From positions 13,538 to 77,537 of the forward strand of contig JANPNV010000026.1 in NCBI GenBank assembly GCA_031427625.1: a DNA stretch of 64,000 nucleotides. The letters run 5' to 3'. The stretch is from JADKIH01 sp031427625 (lineage in GTDB: Bacteria; Bacteroidota; Bacteroidia; AKYH767-A; 2013-40CM-41-45). The notes under the pieces were generated by a model. The model saw nothing but the letters and a program-made list of their open reading frames with translations, was not told where the DNA came from and did not search any database. Positions 55,351-63,879 of the stretch are shown one piece after another. The position numbers and the translations under genes are program-made. The first letter of the stretch is position 1, and each line of letters opens with the position of its first letter.

Positions 55351-55469
55351 GGGCATCCGCTTTGCAGTATTGTCTAATATTAACAAATAATAAACAAAGC
55401 TCGCTTCAAAGGATTTGAAAATACTTCGAAGCGATTAATTTATTTCATAGGGAAAATATAAGGAAATCC
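55351..55469. repeat. Dispersed ~115-bp repeat, copy B
   Basis: The longest copy. It contains CGCTTC at about 55401 and GAAGCG at about 55428 separated by 20 bases. In copy C these are fused to the perfect palindrome CGCTTCGAAGCG by a deletion whose ends are both CTTC. About 110 AT-rich bases without a gene follow. Confidence 0.8.
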
Positions 55470-55580
55470 GGCACGGAAAAGCGAATAAATTTTAATAATA
55501 CGATGTTAATAATGCATGATAGGGATATTGTATGTTCAATTTCTATTTGAATCAGTTAAATTAATTATTACTTTTCAAGT

Positions 55581-57215
55581 ATGATCTTTTCTAATCGGAG
55601 ATATTTATTTTATTTAAAATTATTTCTCATTATTATAATTTCGATTTTATTTATCGGTTGGGTTTTAAGTTTATTTCTCGATAATTACATCAGAGAAAAA
55701 ATTAAAAGCCAGGTTGAAAAGATCACCCATGAGGAATATATACTTCAAATCGGAAATGTGAAAACTAACTTATGGTTAGGCAACCTGGATATTGAAGATA
55801 TATCAATAAAGGCCAATGGAGAGAGGATTGATGCAAAGCTTATTCTTTTCACAACCTCGCTGATAAGGATTGAAGGGTTAAATGTTCTGAATTTATTTTC
55901 AAATGATAAATTGCTTGTCGGCAAACTACTAGTTGATACCCCTGTTGTAGAACTTCGTAACGTAAAAAGTACAGATACTACAAAATTGAAAGAGGAATTT
56001 ACTTTATATGATTTAATTAAAACAAGGTATAAATCATTGCTTATTGATGAAATTAGTATCAATAACCCGGATATTAAATACTTTCAGGAGCCGGAAGATA
56101 CAGTTGCATGGCTCACTTCAAAAAGCGGAAAAGTTCGCCTGGTTAATTTCCTTGTTGACAGTAATAATGTGAAAAATACGAGGCTTTTCAAAGCGGATAG
56201 TTTTGAATTGAAGCTATATGGCTTGAATTATACGCTCAAAGATAGCATGTATACATTTTCTTCCTCAAATCTGTCAATTTCCTATAATGATAACAGGATA
56301 GAAATCGATTCATTTATAGTCCATCCCAACTACGGGAAATATGAATTTGGAAAAAAGACAGGAAGGCAAATTGATCGTTTTAATCTTTATTGCGAAAAGA
56401 TAATTATTTATAATGCAGACGCAAAAAAACTACTTGAAATGCAGGATTTTGATATAAATCATTTGCTTATAAAAAAAATGCATCTTCATGTATTCCGGGA
56501 TAAACATATTCAGTCAGTTCCTGAGAATAAATTATTTATTCAATCACTTCTTAAACATGTACCTTTTAATCTGAATATTGATTCAATAAGTGTGCATAAC
56601 AGTGATGTAACTTATGAAGAGCGTAATGCAAGTTCTTCGCAACCCGGAAAAGTATCATTCAACAAAATAGAGGCTGTAATACTGAATGTTCATAATACCA
56701 TACAGCAAAAAAATGATAGTTTGATTATTAGGGCCGCTGCATTGCTTAATGATAAGGGAAAAATAAATATTAATCTCGTTTTCCCATTGATAGGAGATAC
56801 GGAATCATTTTACTGTTCAGGTGCTTTGGGGAAAATACAGCTGGAGGAAATGAATACTATAATGAAGAATAATGCATTCCTGTATTTTACAGATGGAATG
56901 GTTGATACCTTGAATTTTCATTTTAAGGCAGGTAAATATTACTCACGTGGTAAAATGCTTTTTAAGTACCATGATTTGCGGATTGCTTTAAAGGAAAAGA
57001 ACGAAAATGATACAACGGGAATTAAGGAGAAAGTGAAGTCATTTATTGCAAATACATTTGTATTAAATAAAGATAATCCTGCAAATAAGCAGGTGGCCTA
57101 TCCGGTAAATCTGTTATATCAGCGACGACCTGATAAGTTTATTTTTAGTTATAGCTGGAAGACATTGCTTTTTGGTATAAAGAAAACAATTGGCCTTCCG
57201 GAAAAAAATAGATAG
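55581..57215 (+). CDS. AsmA-like large envelope protein
   Basis: 544 residues: one N-terminal transmembrane helix (FYLKLFLIIIISILFIGWVLSLFL), then a long periplasmic region of beta strands. The DNYIREKIKSQVEKITHEEYILQIGNVKTNLWLGNLDIEDISIKA segment is typical of AsmA/DUF748-like proteins, which form lipid-carrying grooves between membranes. A C-terminal segment (GIKEKVKSFIANTFVLNKDNP) recalls the same family. A role in envelope lipid transport is inferred from fold resemblance alone. It stands alone amid repeats. Confidence 0.6.
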   Translation: MIFSNRRYLFYLKLFLIIIISILFIGWVLSLFLDNYIREKIKSQVEKITHEEYILQIGNVKTNLWLGNLDIEDISIKANGERIDAKLILFTTSLIRIEGLNVLNLFSNDKLLVGKLLVDTPVVELRNVKSTDTTKLKEEFTLYDLIKTRYKSLLIDEISINNPDIKYFQEPEDTVAWLTSKSGKVRLVNFLVDSNNVKNTRLFKADSFELKLYGLNYTLKDSMYTFSSSNLSISYNDNRIEIDSFIVHPNYGKYEFGKKTGRQIDRFNLYCEKIIIYNADAKKLLEMQDFDINHLLIKKMHLHVFRDKHIQSVPENKLFIQSLLKHVPFNLNIDSISVHNSDVTYEERNASSSQPGKVSFNKIEAVILNVHNTIQQKNDSLIIRAAALLNDKGKININLVFPLIGDTESFYCSGALGKIQLEEMNTIMKNNAFLYFTDGMVDTLNFHFKAGKYYSRGKMLFKYHDLRIALKEKNENDTTGIKEKVKSFIANTFVLNKDNPANKQVAYPVNLLYQRRPDKFIFSYSWKTLLFGIKKTIGLPEKNR

Positions 57216-57295
57216 GATAAATAATTCTTAGTTTGATCAGGTAGTGCAATCAGTTTCAGACATCAAAGTTTTTGTAATTCTTATGCAAGCTTTAT

Positions 57296-57450
57296 AACCG
57301 TCGACATCGTCGGCTTACCCGCTGCTGTGCCGTACTTGCTCATTTTTTAATTTAAATATGATCGCTTCGACGGATATTTATCCGTTGTTTTTGGGCTGTG
57401 GATATTAATCCACTTTTAATCACTCATCGTCTATCAATACTTTCGTATTT
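57296..57450. repeat. Cluster of short REP-like hairpins
   Basis: Four small palindromes in about 150 bases: CGAC-ATC-GTCG (57302-57312), ACGGATA-TT-TATCCGT (57370-57385), GTGGAT-ATTA-ATCCAC (57398-57413) and AATAC-TTTC-GTATT (57436-57449). The second is preceded by GCTTCG, and TCGAAGC also flanks the palindrome of the RAYT-linked repeats. There is no coding potential. This resembles a REP cluster of a RAYT system. Confidence 0.5.
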
Positions 57451-57495
57451 GATTGATAATATATCTGTGGAATCTTCTTATTACGGATTCACTGC

Positions 57496-57592
57496 CTCCC
57501 GCTGTGCAGTATTTCCTTATCATTAACAAATAATAAACGCAACACGCTTCGAAGCGAATAATTTATTTCATAGGGAAGATATTGGGAAATCC
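57496..57592. repeat. Dispersed ~115-bp repeat, copy C (internally deleted)
   Basis: Same ends as copies A and B (CCCGCTGTGCAGTATTTCC ... TAGGGAAGAT ... GGGAAATCC) but about 20 bases shorter, leaving CGCTTCGAAGCG as a perfect 12-base palindrome. It is followed almost directly by the RAYT-derived repeat at 57600. Confidence 0.8.
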
Positions 57593-57599
57593 TATATAG

Positions 57600-57785
57600 T
57601 TGAGATTGATTGCTAGACTCCACCGGTTATTGCTTCTTCAGATTATAATTTCCTTAATCCTTAATTACTATTAACAAATAGTATCAGATATCAAACACGA
57701 TGAGCATTTAATTGTGGATGAATATCACACAACTCAAAACATCGGACGCATGTCCGTCGAAGCAGTCTGAGGTTTTATTTTATTG
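57600..57785 (+). repeat. RAYT-tail plus REP direct repeat, copy 1
   Basis: The first 60 bases are the decayed 3' end of a REP-associated tyrosine transposase gene (reads VEIDC-stop-TPPVIASS ... NFLNP-stop). The next ~100 bases are almost identical to those at 63845-63957, and a palindrome CGGAC-GCAT-GTCCG (57743-57756) follows. Copy 2 begins at 63815 in the same orientation. The pair brackets about 6 kb. Confidence 0.85.
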
Positions 57786-57787
57786 GT

Positions 57788-57927
57788 GAAAAGGAAAGGT
57801 TGGAGATAAGCCCGTCGCAACTGTGTATTGAGTCCATTATAATAGAGCATGTAAGGCATTTCACAGAGGAGAAAAAGATTGGACTGATTGTATCGGATTC
57901 AAATGGCGCTCTGGATGTTCGGGTAAA
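57788..57927 (+). pseudogene. Possible histidine-kinase relic fragment
   Basis: A plus-strand open stretch encodes EKERLEISPSQLCIE and then EHVRHFTEEKKIGLIVSD, resembling the linker between the phosphoacceptor helices and the ATPase domain of sensor kinases. It has no start and ends exactly where the transposase sequence begins. It could be the missing upstream part of the kinase decayed at 53.0-53.3 kb. The assignment rests on pattern only. Confidence 0.35.
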
Positions 57928-58743
57928 TATTTTTTCTTTTTCATAATCGTAGTATTTTATTCTTCGAATTTTATCTGGATAATCTTTAGCTGCGTAATGT
58001 CCGGTTAGACTGACTAACTGGTCACAAATAATCCCTCGCTTTTTATTAACCGAATTTGAATAGACTCTTTTGAAGGCAAAGTTTTCCTTTGCTTAGGTTA
58101 CAAAAAATGCTTTCGCCTGTTCAATAACATACAATCTGGAATAGTCTATATAACCTTTGTCCATTACATAAAATGCTCCTGCTTCATAATTGAGCAAGTC
58201 AAGCGCATTGACATCATGTACCTCTCCGCTTCTGATTTCAACAAACGTTGGAATTGAACCCCGAAGGTCGAGCAGTGTATGAAGTTTTACTGCGGCCTTG
58301 TGCTTACGGAATCGTGCCCACGGAAACAAGGTTAAGCAAAGGTTAATCGTGGTGCTATCAAAAGGATAAACCATATTCTTCAAGGTCAACGAAAAATCGT
58401 TATCCTCAGCATACAATTGCCTAGCTTGCTTAATGAGTATCTGTCCAAAATCAGAATATATTCTCCAATCGCGATTCTCATTCGCATCTGCCAGAGTTGA
58501 ACGGGAAACATTCCTCCGTATACCTGAATGATAGAGTTTGTTTTTTACAGCACCTAAACATGCTTCAATGTCTTGAAGACTTTCCCTATAAGTCAGCTGA
58601 GCAAAACTCATTACCAGAAATTGTTCCCAACAACTGAATCGTTGAACTTTATAATTTCCCCGATGACGCTTCACGCATTTGTCAAACTCATATTTAGGCA
58701 ACAACTCCATGTGTTGAGCGAATACTGTTTTCCCTTGATTCAT
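57925..58743 (-). mobile_element. IS4-family transposase remnant (in-frame stop, C-terminus lost)
   Basis: The frame from ATG 58743 gives MNQGKTVFAQHMELLPKYEF (DUF4372-type N-terminus) and the DDE-domain parts YPFDSTTINLCLTLFPWARFR (first Asp) and FYVMDKGYIDYSRLY (second Asp). A TAA at 58093-58095 interrupts it. The same frame continues AKENFAFKRVYSNSVNKKRG ... YYDYEKEKIF to about 57925, then breaks before the expected W-x-I-E-x-F-F block with the catalytic Glu. So it is an inactive fragment, about 270 of roughly 380 codons. Terminal inverted repeats were not identified. Confidence 0.88.
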
Positions 58744-58895
58744 TTTGAAGGATTTATTCCCTCAAAAGTCCAAATCAAATTCAAATCGAAAAATCAAAGA
58801 ACGACACTCAAGACTAACAATATCAATAAGTTTATTATCTTTATCATTTCAACAAGCGGACACTATTGATTATTGAACGCAGCTTAAACCTATTC

Positions 58896-60425
58896 GTGAA
58901 TTACATTCAATCTAAACTTATTTTAATAATTAACATATGGCTGATTTTGCCAATATATTCAAATGCACAATTTCAAAAAATCTTTAACACCTCTCAGGAC
59001 GCAGCAGGAAGTTCTGTTGTTCAAACACTGGATCATGGATACTTTTATCATGGCGGAATAAGTGATGGTCCTTACGTGTCTGCATTGAGTGGATTATTCA
59101 TTAAGACTGATTCCACCGGAGCAGTGCAATGGGCATATAAAGCCGGCATTGATACAAGTTTTGAAGGCAAGTCTCAGGTGATTTCGGAAACGGATACTGG
59201 AGTTACGATAGCATGGCAAATAAGCGACATAGATAATTTTGGACGTATCTGTCTTTTACATCTCGATAAATCCGGAAACATTCTTTGGCTTAAGTCATTC
59301 TTCATGGACTATGGAAGTGCTTTTATAAGTATAACCCGAAGTGCAAATGGATATCTTATAAGCGGTCATTCAAATTCAAGTCCAGGACAGAAATTAAATC
59401 TATTTAAAACTGATCTGAATGGAAATATAATTTGGGGAAGATCGCTCGATTACAATATCTCATTGACAACGGGTAACATAATCGAAACAGCTGGTAATAT
59501 CATATCTACATGTGCGTCCTGGTATGGAAGCTTAATAATAAAACTGGATTCATCAGGCAACTTACTTTCAAACCATTTTTATAAAGATTCACTCGGTGAA
59601 ATACCGAATGGTTTAATCGAATTAAATCATGGAATTCTGTTATATGGTCGTAAAAAAATTAACACTGCTACGACTAACACCAATTCATTTGCGACCTATA
59701 TCGACAGCATGGGAAATATAGTCTGGTCTAAAACCTATGTGGAAGGATCAATTACAGAATTTAATAATGCAAAATTATTATCAAATGGTTCAATCGTTTT
59801 ACTTGGCAGGGGGCCAAATATTCCTCCGTCATTATATCCATATCAACTTGTAATGATCGATTTAACAGGTGACACATTGAAAACAAATTACATTACAACT
59901 GATATGTGGCCCGGCAATAAACCCGAATTTGGGAACAATGGCAAATATATTTTCGCTGGCTATTATTATGGCACTACTACCCGGGCTATAATTTCTGAAG
60001 TAGACTTTCAAAGTGAATGCAATTTAAAGTCAACAGCTCTCCAGGTGATGAGTTCGACAGGATATACAGATACCATAATTACTCCCTCGATTGATACAGT
60101 CGTTTTTCAAAGACCGGATCTAATCACTGTTACGCCATTGAGTATTACAACGGATGATTTATGTTTAATTTTGAACGTCGTGGAACCATCGGAATATCAA
60201 ATAACCGTTTATCCTAATCCGGCTACCAATTATATTAATTTTCATTCTGATCATCCTATGTACTTACAGGTTACCGATATATTTGGAAAACTATGTCTAT
60301 GCAAAATAATTTTTGAAAATAATTCTGCAACATTCGACTTGTCGCATTTGCAAAATGGGTTTTATTTTGTCCGTAATATTGTAACAGGTAGCTATTCATC
60401 GTTTGTAAAAGCAGGTTATCAATAG
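58896..60425 (+). CDS. T9SS-secreted protein with propeller-like repeats
   Basis: About 509 residues from a GTG at 58896, which gives a signal peptide MNYIQSKLILIINIWLILPIYSNA. A TTG at 58866 is the alternative, and no ATG is available, perhaps because an IS remnant sits upstream. The body repeats units such as IKTDSTGAVQWAYKAG, LHLDKSGNILWLKSF, FKTDLNGNIIWGRSL and TYIDSMGNIVWSKTY, probably beta-propeller blades. The C-terminus (ITVYPNPATNYINFHSDHPM ... LQNGFYFVRNI) is a type A sorting domain for the type IX system. Ligand unknown. Confidence 0.85.
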   Translation: MNYIQSKLILIINIWLILPIYSNAQFQKIFNTSQDAAGSSVVQTLDHGYFYHGGISDGPYVSALSGLFIKTDSTGAVQWAYKAGIDTSFEGKSQVISETDTGVTIAWQISDIDNFGRICLLHLDKSGNILWLKSFFMDYGSAFISITRSANGYLISGHSNSSPGQKLNLFKTDLNGNIIWGRSLDYNISLTTGNIIETAGNIISTCASWYGSLIIKLDSSGNLLSNHFYKDSLGEIPNGLIELNHGILLYGRKKINTATTNTNSFATYIDSMGNIVWSKTYVEGSITEFNNAKLLSNGSIVLLGRGPNIPPSLYPYQLVMIDLTGDTLKTNYITTDMWPGNKPEFGNNGKYIFAGYYYGTTTRAIISEVDFQSECNLKSTALQVMSSTGYTDTIITPSIDTVVFQRPDLITVTPLSITTDDLCLILNVVEPSEYQITVYPNPATNYINFHSDHPMYLQVTDIFGKLCLCKIIFENNSATFDLSHLQNGFYFVRNIVTGSYSSFVKAGYQ

Positions 60426-60531
60426 TAAAGATTTCAGAGTACGATTTTGGATTATGCTTCCTGAAAAATTTAGTCTTAAAATTCTCTGGAGGTTTTTGTT
60501 TTAATTGCGCATTTGCGAGAAATAATTAACA

Positions 60532-61809
60532 ATGGAGAAACCGATCAAACGGAGAGTAAAAATTGCTTTTTTCGATTACCCGGATGTATTTGAAGATTTT
60601 TATCCTCATTATTCTGTCGACCAAAAAACGTTTGCGACCACGTGGCATAATACGGGTAGTCATGCATGGCTTAAAATTGTGCAGGAAGAAATCGGAGACG
60701 TAACTTGGTATGTATTTTCATTAAAACCGGAAGTAGAAACGGAAAAGCATCAATATGTAAATTGTACTATTAAGTTCATGAGTTCTTCCTGGTTCCATCG
60801 CATATTATGGAAATTTTATTATACATCTTCTGGCAGTTGGAAATGGCGGGATAGGTTTTATAATTTGTTTGCGATCCTTTCATCCTATTCTGCGCTTTTA
60901 TCGTTCAGATTTTTTCGTGAATTAAATCGCAACCGTCCAGATGTAATCTTTGTTCAGGAATATTGTAGTGGCCGCTTTGACATCCTGGTCCTGTATGCTT
61001 TGCTAAAGAAAATTCCCATTATCACATATCATGCGGGTAGCACGCCGGAAAGATATGTGGGAAAATATTTAAAGAAGTTTACCATAAGCTCGGCAAATTA
61101 TATATTCCCATCCGGTAATACTGAATTGTACAGGCTAAAAAAAACATATGGAATTTCTGATTTAAGACTTGGAGTTATACGTCCACCTGTCGATACCTCA
61201 GTTTATAAAATAAAAGATCGCAAAGAGGCATTTAATAAATTGAACATGGATTCGTCTGTGAGATATTTTATTTTTATTGGCCGGTTAGATGATGATACAA
61301 AATGTATAAGTTCGATCATCCGGTGTTTTCAAAAACTTTGCGAAGAGTTTAATGATCTGGTGCTTTTAATTGCCGGTACAGGAAATGACGGGATAAAGTT
61401 GAAGGGTCACGCTCATGCATCAGCTGATAAAATTAAATTTCTCGGTTGGGTCGAATCAGATGACGAAAAATCCAATCTGCTTAATATTTCCGAATGTCTC
61501 GTAATGGCTTCGAAGAGGGAAGGATTTCCCGGAGTTATTTCAGAAGCCTTTTCATGTGGGATTCCCGTAATTTCTTCAAGGGTAGGAACGATTCCCGATC
61601 TCGTTGTAGAGGATGAAACCGGATGGCTCTTCGAACCCAAAGATGAAAATAAACTCTATGAAAGAATGAAATGGGTGGCAACCTACCCTGAAAAAGTAGC
61701 ACGCATGCGAAAACACATAAGGGAAATAGCAACCAAAACGGTTTCATTCAATGCAATAACAGAAATAATGAAGGAAGGATTTTCGATGGTAAATGAACGA
61801 GGTAAATGA
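60532..61809 (+). CDS. Glycosyltransferase family 4
   Basis: 425 residues of GT-B fold. The C-terminal donor-binding domain has YFIFIGRLDDDTKCISSII, IKFLGWVESDDEKSNLL and the retaining GT4 signature KREGFPGVISEAFSCGIPVISSRVGTIPDLV with the catalytic-region E-x7-E. It transfers a sugar from a nucleotide donor to a glycan or lipid carrier in the cytoplasm. Its stop overlaps the next gene's ATG (ATGA), so the two act together, most likely in surface-polysaccharide synthesis. Confidence 0.9.
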   Translation: MEKPIKRRVKIAFFDYPDVFEDFYPHYSVDQKTFATTWHNTGSHAWLKIVQEEIGDVTWYVFSLKPEVETEKHQYVNCTIKFMSSSWFHRILWKFYYTSSGSWKWRDRFYNLFAILSSYSALLSFRFFRELNRNRPDVIFVQEYCSGRFDILVLYALLKKIPIITYHAGSTPERYVGKYLKKFTISSANYIFPSGNTELYRLKKTYGISDLRLGVIRPPVDTSVYKIKDRKEAFNKLNMDSSVRYFIFIGRLDDDTKCISSIIRCFQKLCEEFNDLVLLIAGTGNDGIKLKGHAHASADKIKFLGWVESDDEKSNLLNISECLVMASKREGFPGVISEAFSCGIPVISSRVGTIPDLVVEDETGWLFEPKDENKLYERMKWVATYPEKVARMRKHIREIATKTVSFNAITEIMKEGFSMVNERGK

Positions 61810-63467
61810 AAATGCCGGATACCGTGTTAATAATTTCTGCAAGAGCGAATGAACTTAATGATCAGTTGATTCTTGGTTCGCCTGGATGGATAATGCCTGA
61901 AGAAAGGGAAGAAACCGATTGGCTTGTATTTATCCGCTTTATGGGATGGCGTAGTTTATTGTTAGATCCACTCCACTACACTAATGAAATAGTAGAAAAA
62001 GAAAATGTCAAATGGATTATCATTTGCGGAAATCCCGATGAGCTTGCTGAAGAAAGACTGAATTACATTCTGAATTCAATTCAGGATAAGAGGATTCTTT
62101 GCATTACTCAGGCTGGTTCGAAGGATGGAAATTTTTCCAATTTCTGCAACTCGTATACGACAGATGTACTGATATCAGGCAGTCAATTAAGCTGGAATGG
62201 AATTGAAAATAAAAAAAGTATGTCATGCAGGACCGTGATAAATCTTTCCCGTCTTAATACCGGAACAGATTCTGAAATCTTTGCAACACTGGATGATATA
62301 ACTATTATTTCTGTAGCTGAATACGGAAAATGTAAACTTGCTGCCCTGAGCTTTACGGCAAGTGAAGTGCGTGATCAGTCAGGCTACTTTACATTGCTGC
62401 TAAAAGAATTAATCATACGAGAATGTATGCAGCCTGTCGTCTGGTATGACTGGGAGAATTGTTTGATCCTTCGAATGGATGATCCGGGGTCATTGGAAGT
62501 CATTTATAATGAATCGTACAATACTTCTAAACTCAGCGAGGCAGACTGGGAAATAATTGGAAACGAATTAGAGCAGAATAATGCGAGGATGAGTCTTGGA
62601 TATGTTTCAGGATGGGTTGATGATGCAAATGAGGATAGAGGTAATTTGATGATCCGCCATAAAGCCGTAGACCGGGTAAAGGGAAAAGTGTACGCTTCTC
62701 CTGAAGTCAGGTACGAAAAAAAAACCGGTCATAATGAAAAACGTATTTATGATTTTACAGCGGAATATTCAGGGATACAGAAATTAAGAAACAAAGGATT
62801 AGCTGAAATCGAAGTTCATGGATTTACCCATCTGCATCCTGACAGAATGTTATGGGCAGAGGCTGCAGATCGCTATACCAATGTTTCGTGGTACAGGGAA
62901 TTTGGTGCGGAGAAGATAAATTACCTGGAACAACATCCGGAACATGAGCACCCGCTGACATCAGGCCTTGAAACGATCCGTAATTTTTTTGCTACCGATT
63001 GCTCGACATTAATTTGCCCAGGTGATGAATTCACAAACGATGTACTTGGCAAAGTTCTTCAAACACAGTTGATAATGGTTAGCAGCTATTATTTGGCAAT
63101 ACGAATCAATCACCAGTTATGCTGGGCGCAACATATATGTGCCCCATACCTTGATACGGCAGAATCGAAATGGTTCGACTCACACTTGCCAGTAGTCGGC
63201 TACTTTCATGATTTCGACATTAGTATTAACGGTATCGAATGGTTCACAAAAAACCTGGATGCCTGGAAAAAAGCAGGAGCAAAAAATATAATTGATTTCA
63301 GGCAAGCGGCCGGAAAATTAAGTCATTTACTAAGTGCTGAGTTGCACGATGGAAAACTGGAAGTCGCAACCAAAAAAATCGCAAACTTCAAATATGTTAA
63401 GCCCGAAATCGTCAAAGGGTTTATTCCAGGTAGTAATTATGTGGAAGAGGTGGAGGTTGATAATTAG
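61806..63467 (+). CDS. Polysaccharide deacetylase-like protein
   Basis: 553 residues. The N-terminal ~200 residues are of unknown fold. From about 215 there is a NodB-like arrangement: CLILRMDDPGS (DD motif near 224), EIEVHGFTHLHPD (H-x3-H near 338-342) and LICPGDEFTND, consistent with a metal-dependent deacetylase of glycan chains. There is no signal peptide, so a cytoplasmic or membrane-surface role with the coupled GT4 is likely. The reading frame ends right where RAYT transposase sequence begins, so its original C-terminus may have been replaced. Confidence 0.75.
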   Translation: MKMPDTVLIISARANELNDQLILGSPGWIMPEEREETDWLVFIRFMGWRSLLLDPLHYTNEIVEKENVKWIIICGNPDELAEERLNYILNSIQDKRILCITQAGSKDGNFSNFCNSYTTDVLISGSQLSWNGIENKKSMSCRTVINLSRLNTGTDSEIFATLDDITIISVAEYGKCKLAALSFTASEVRDQSGYFTLLLKELIIRECMQPVVWYDWENCLILRMDDPGSLEVIYNESYNTSKLSEADWEIIGNELEQNNARMSLGYVSGWVDDANEDRGNLMIRHKAVDRVKGKVYASPEVRYEKKTGHNEKRIYDFTAEYSGIQKLRNKGLAEIEVHGFTHLHPDRMLWAEAADRYTNVSWYREFGAEKINYLEQHPEHEHPLTSGLETIRNFFATDCSTLICPGDEFTNDVLGKVLQTQLIMVSSYYLAIRINHQLCWAQHICAPYLDTAESKWFDSHLPVVGYFHDFDISINGIEWFTKNLDAWKKAGAKNIIDFRQAAGKLSHLLSAELHDGKLEVATKKIANFKYVKPEIVKGFIPGSNYVEEVEVDN

Positions 63468-63879
63468 TTTTCCGGGCGAAAATAACTATAGGGTACCGTT
63501 TGATCTCGATAATGTAGTACGGTACTTCAAGCGTCATACTTCTACGCATGGATTACTACTTATCGAAAATTCACCGGAAAGTCGCAGAGAGTGGTTGCTT
63601 GATAAATTCGCCCATGCGGGCAAGACACATCCCCAAAATAAAAATCATAAAGTGTGGAGGGATAAAAATCATGCAATTGAATTGTTCACAGAAAAAGTGA
63701 CAAGGCAAAAACTGAAATACATACTTCGCAATCCTGTTATCAACAAAATTGTTTACAACGAACAGGATTATCTTTTTAGTTCTGCCCGGAATTATTACGG
63801 GCTACCAAATGTTCTTGAGATTGATTGTTTGACTCCCCCAGTTATTACTTCGTCGAGTAATAATTTCCTTAATCCTTAA
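63468..63879 (+). pseudogene. REP-associated tyrosine transposase (RAYT), 5'-truncated
   Basis: The frame encodes LDNVVRYFKRHTSTHG, SPESRREWLLDKFAHAGK, KVWRDKNHAIELFTEKVTRQKLKYI and NEQDYLFSSARNYYGLP, the C-terminal two thirds of a Bacteroidota RAYT (IS200-like Y1 transposase domesticated for REP elements). The N-terminal part with the HUH metal-binding histidines is missing; upstream bases belong to the deacetylase gene. An ATG at 63439 could start a 146-residue product overlapping that gene, but it would be catalytically dead. Confidence 0.85.

Noticed and set aside
53301..57592. CRISPR or phage attachment sites for the dispersed ~115-bp repeat
   Set aside because: Copies are 2 kb apart with unrelated DNA between, and no integrase, phage or cas genes are present.
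58573..58869. 98-codon plus-strand frame
   Set aside because: Antisense to the transposase N-terminus and its upstream flank.
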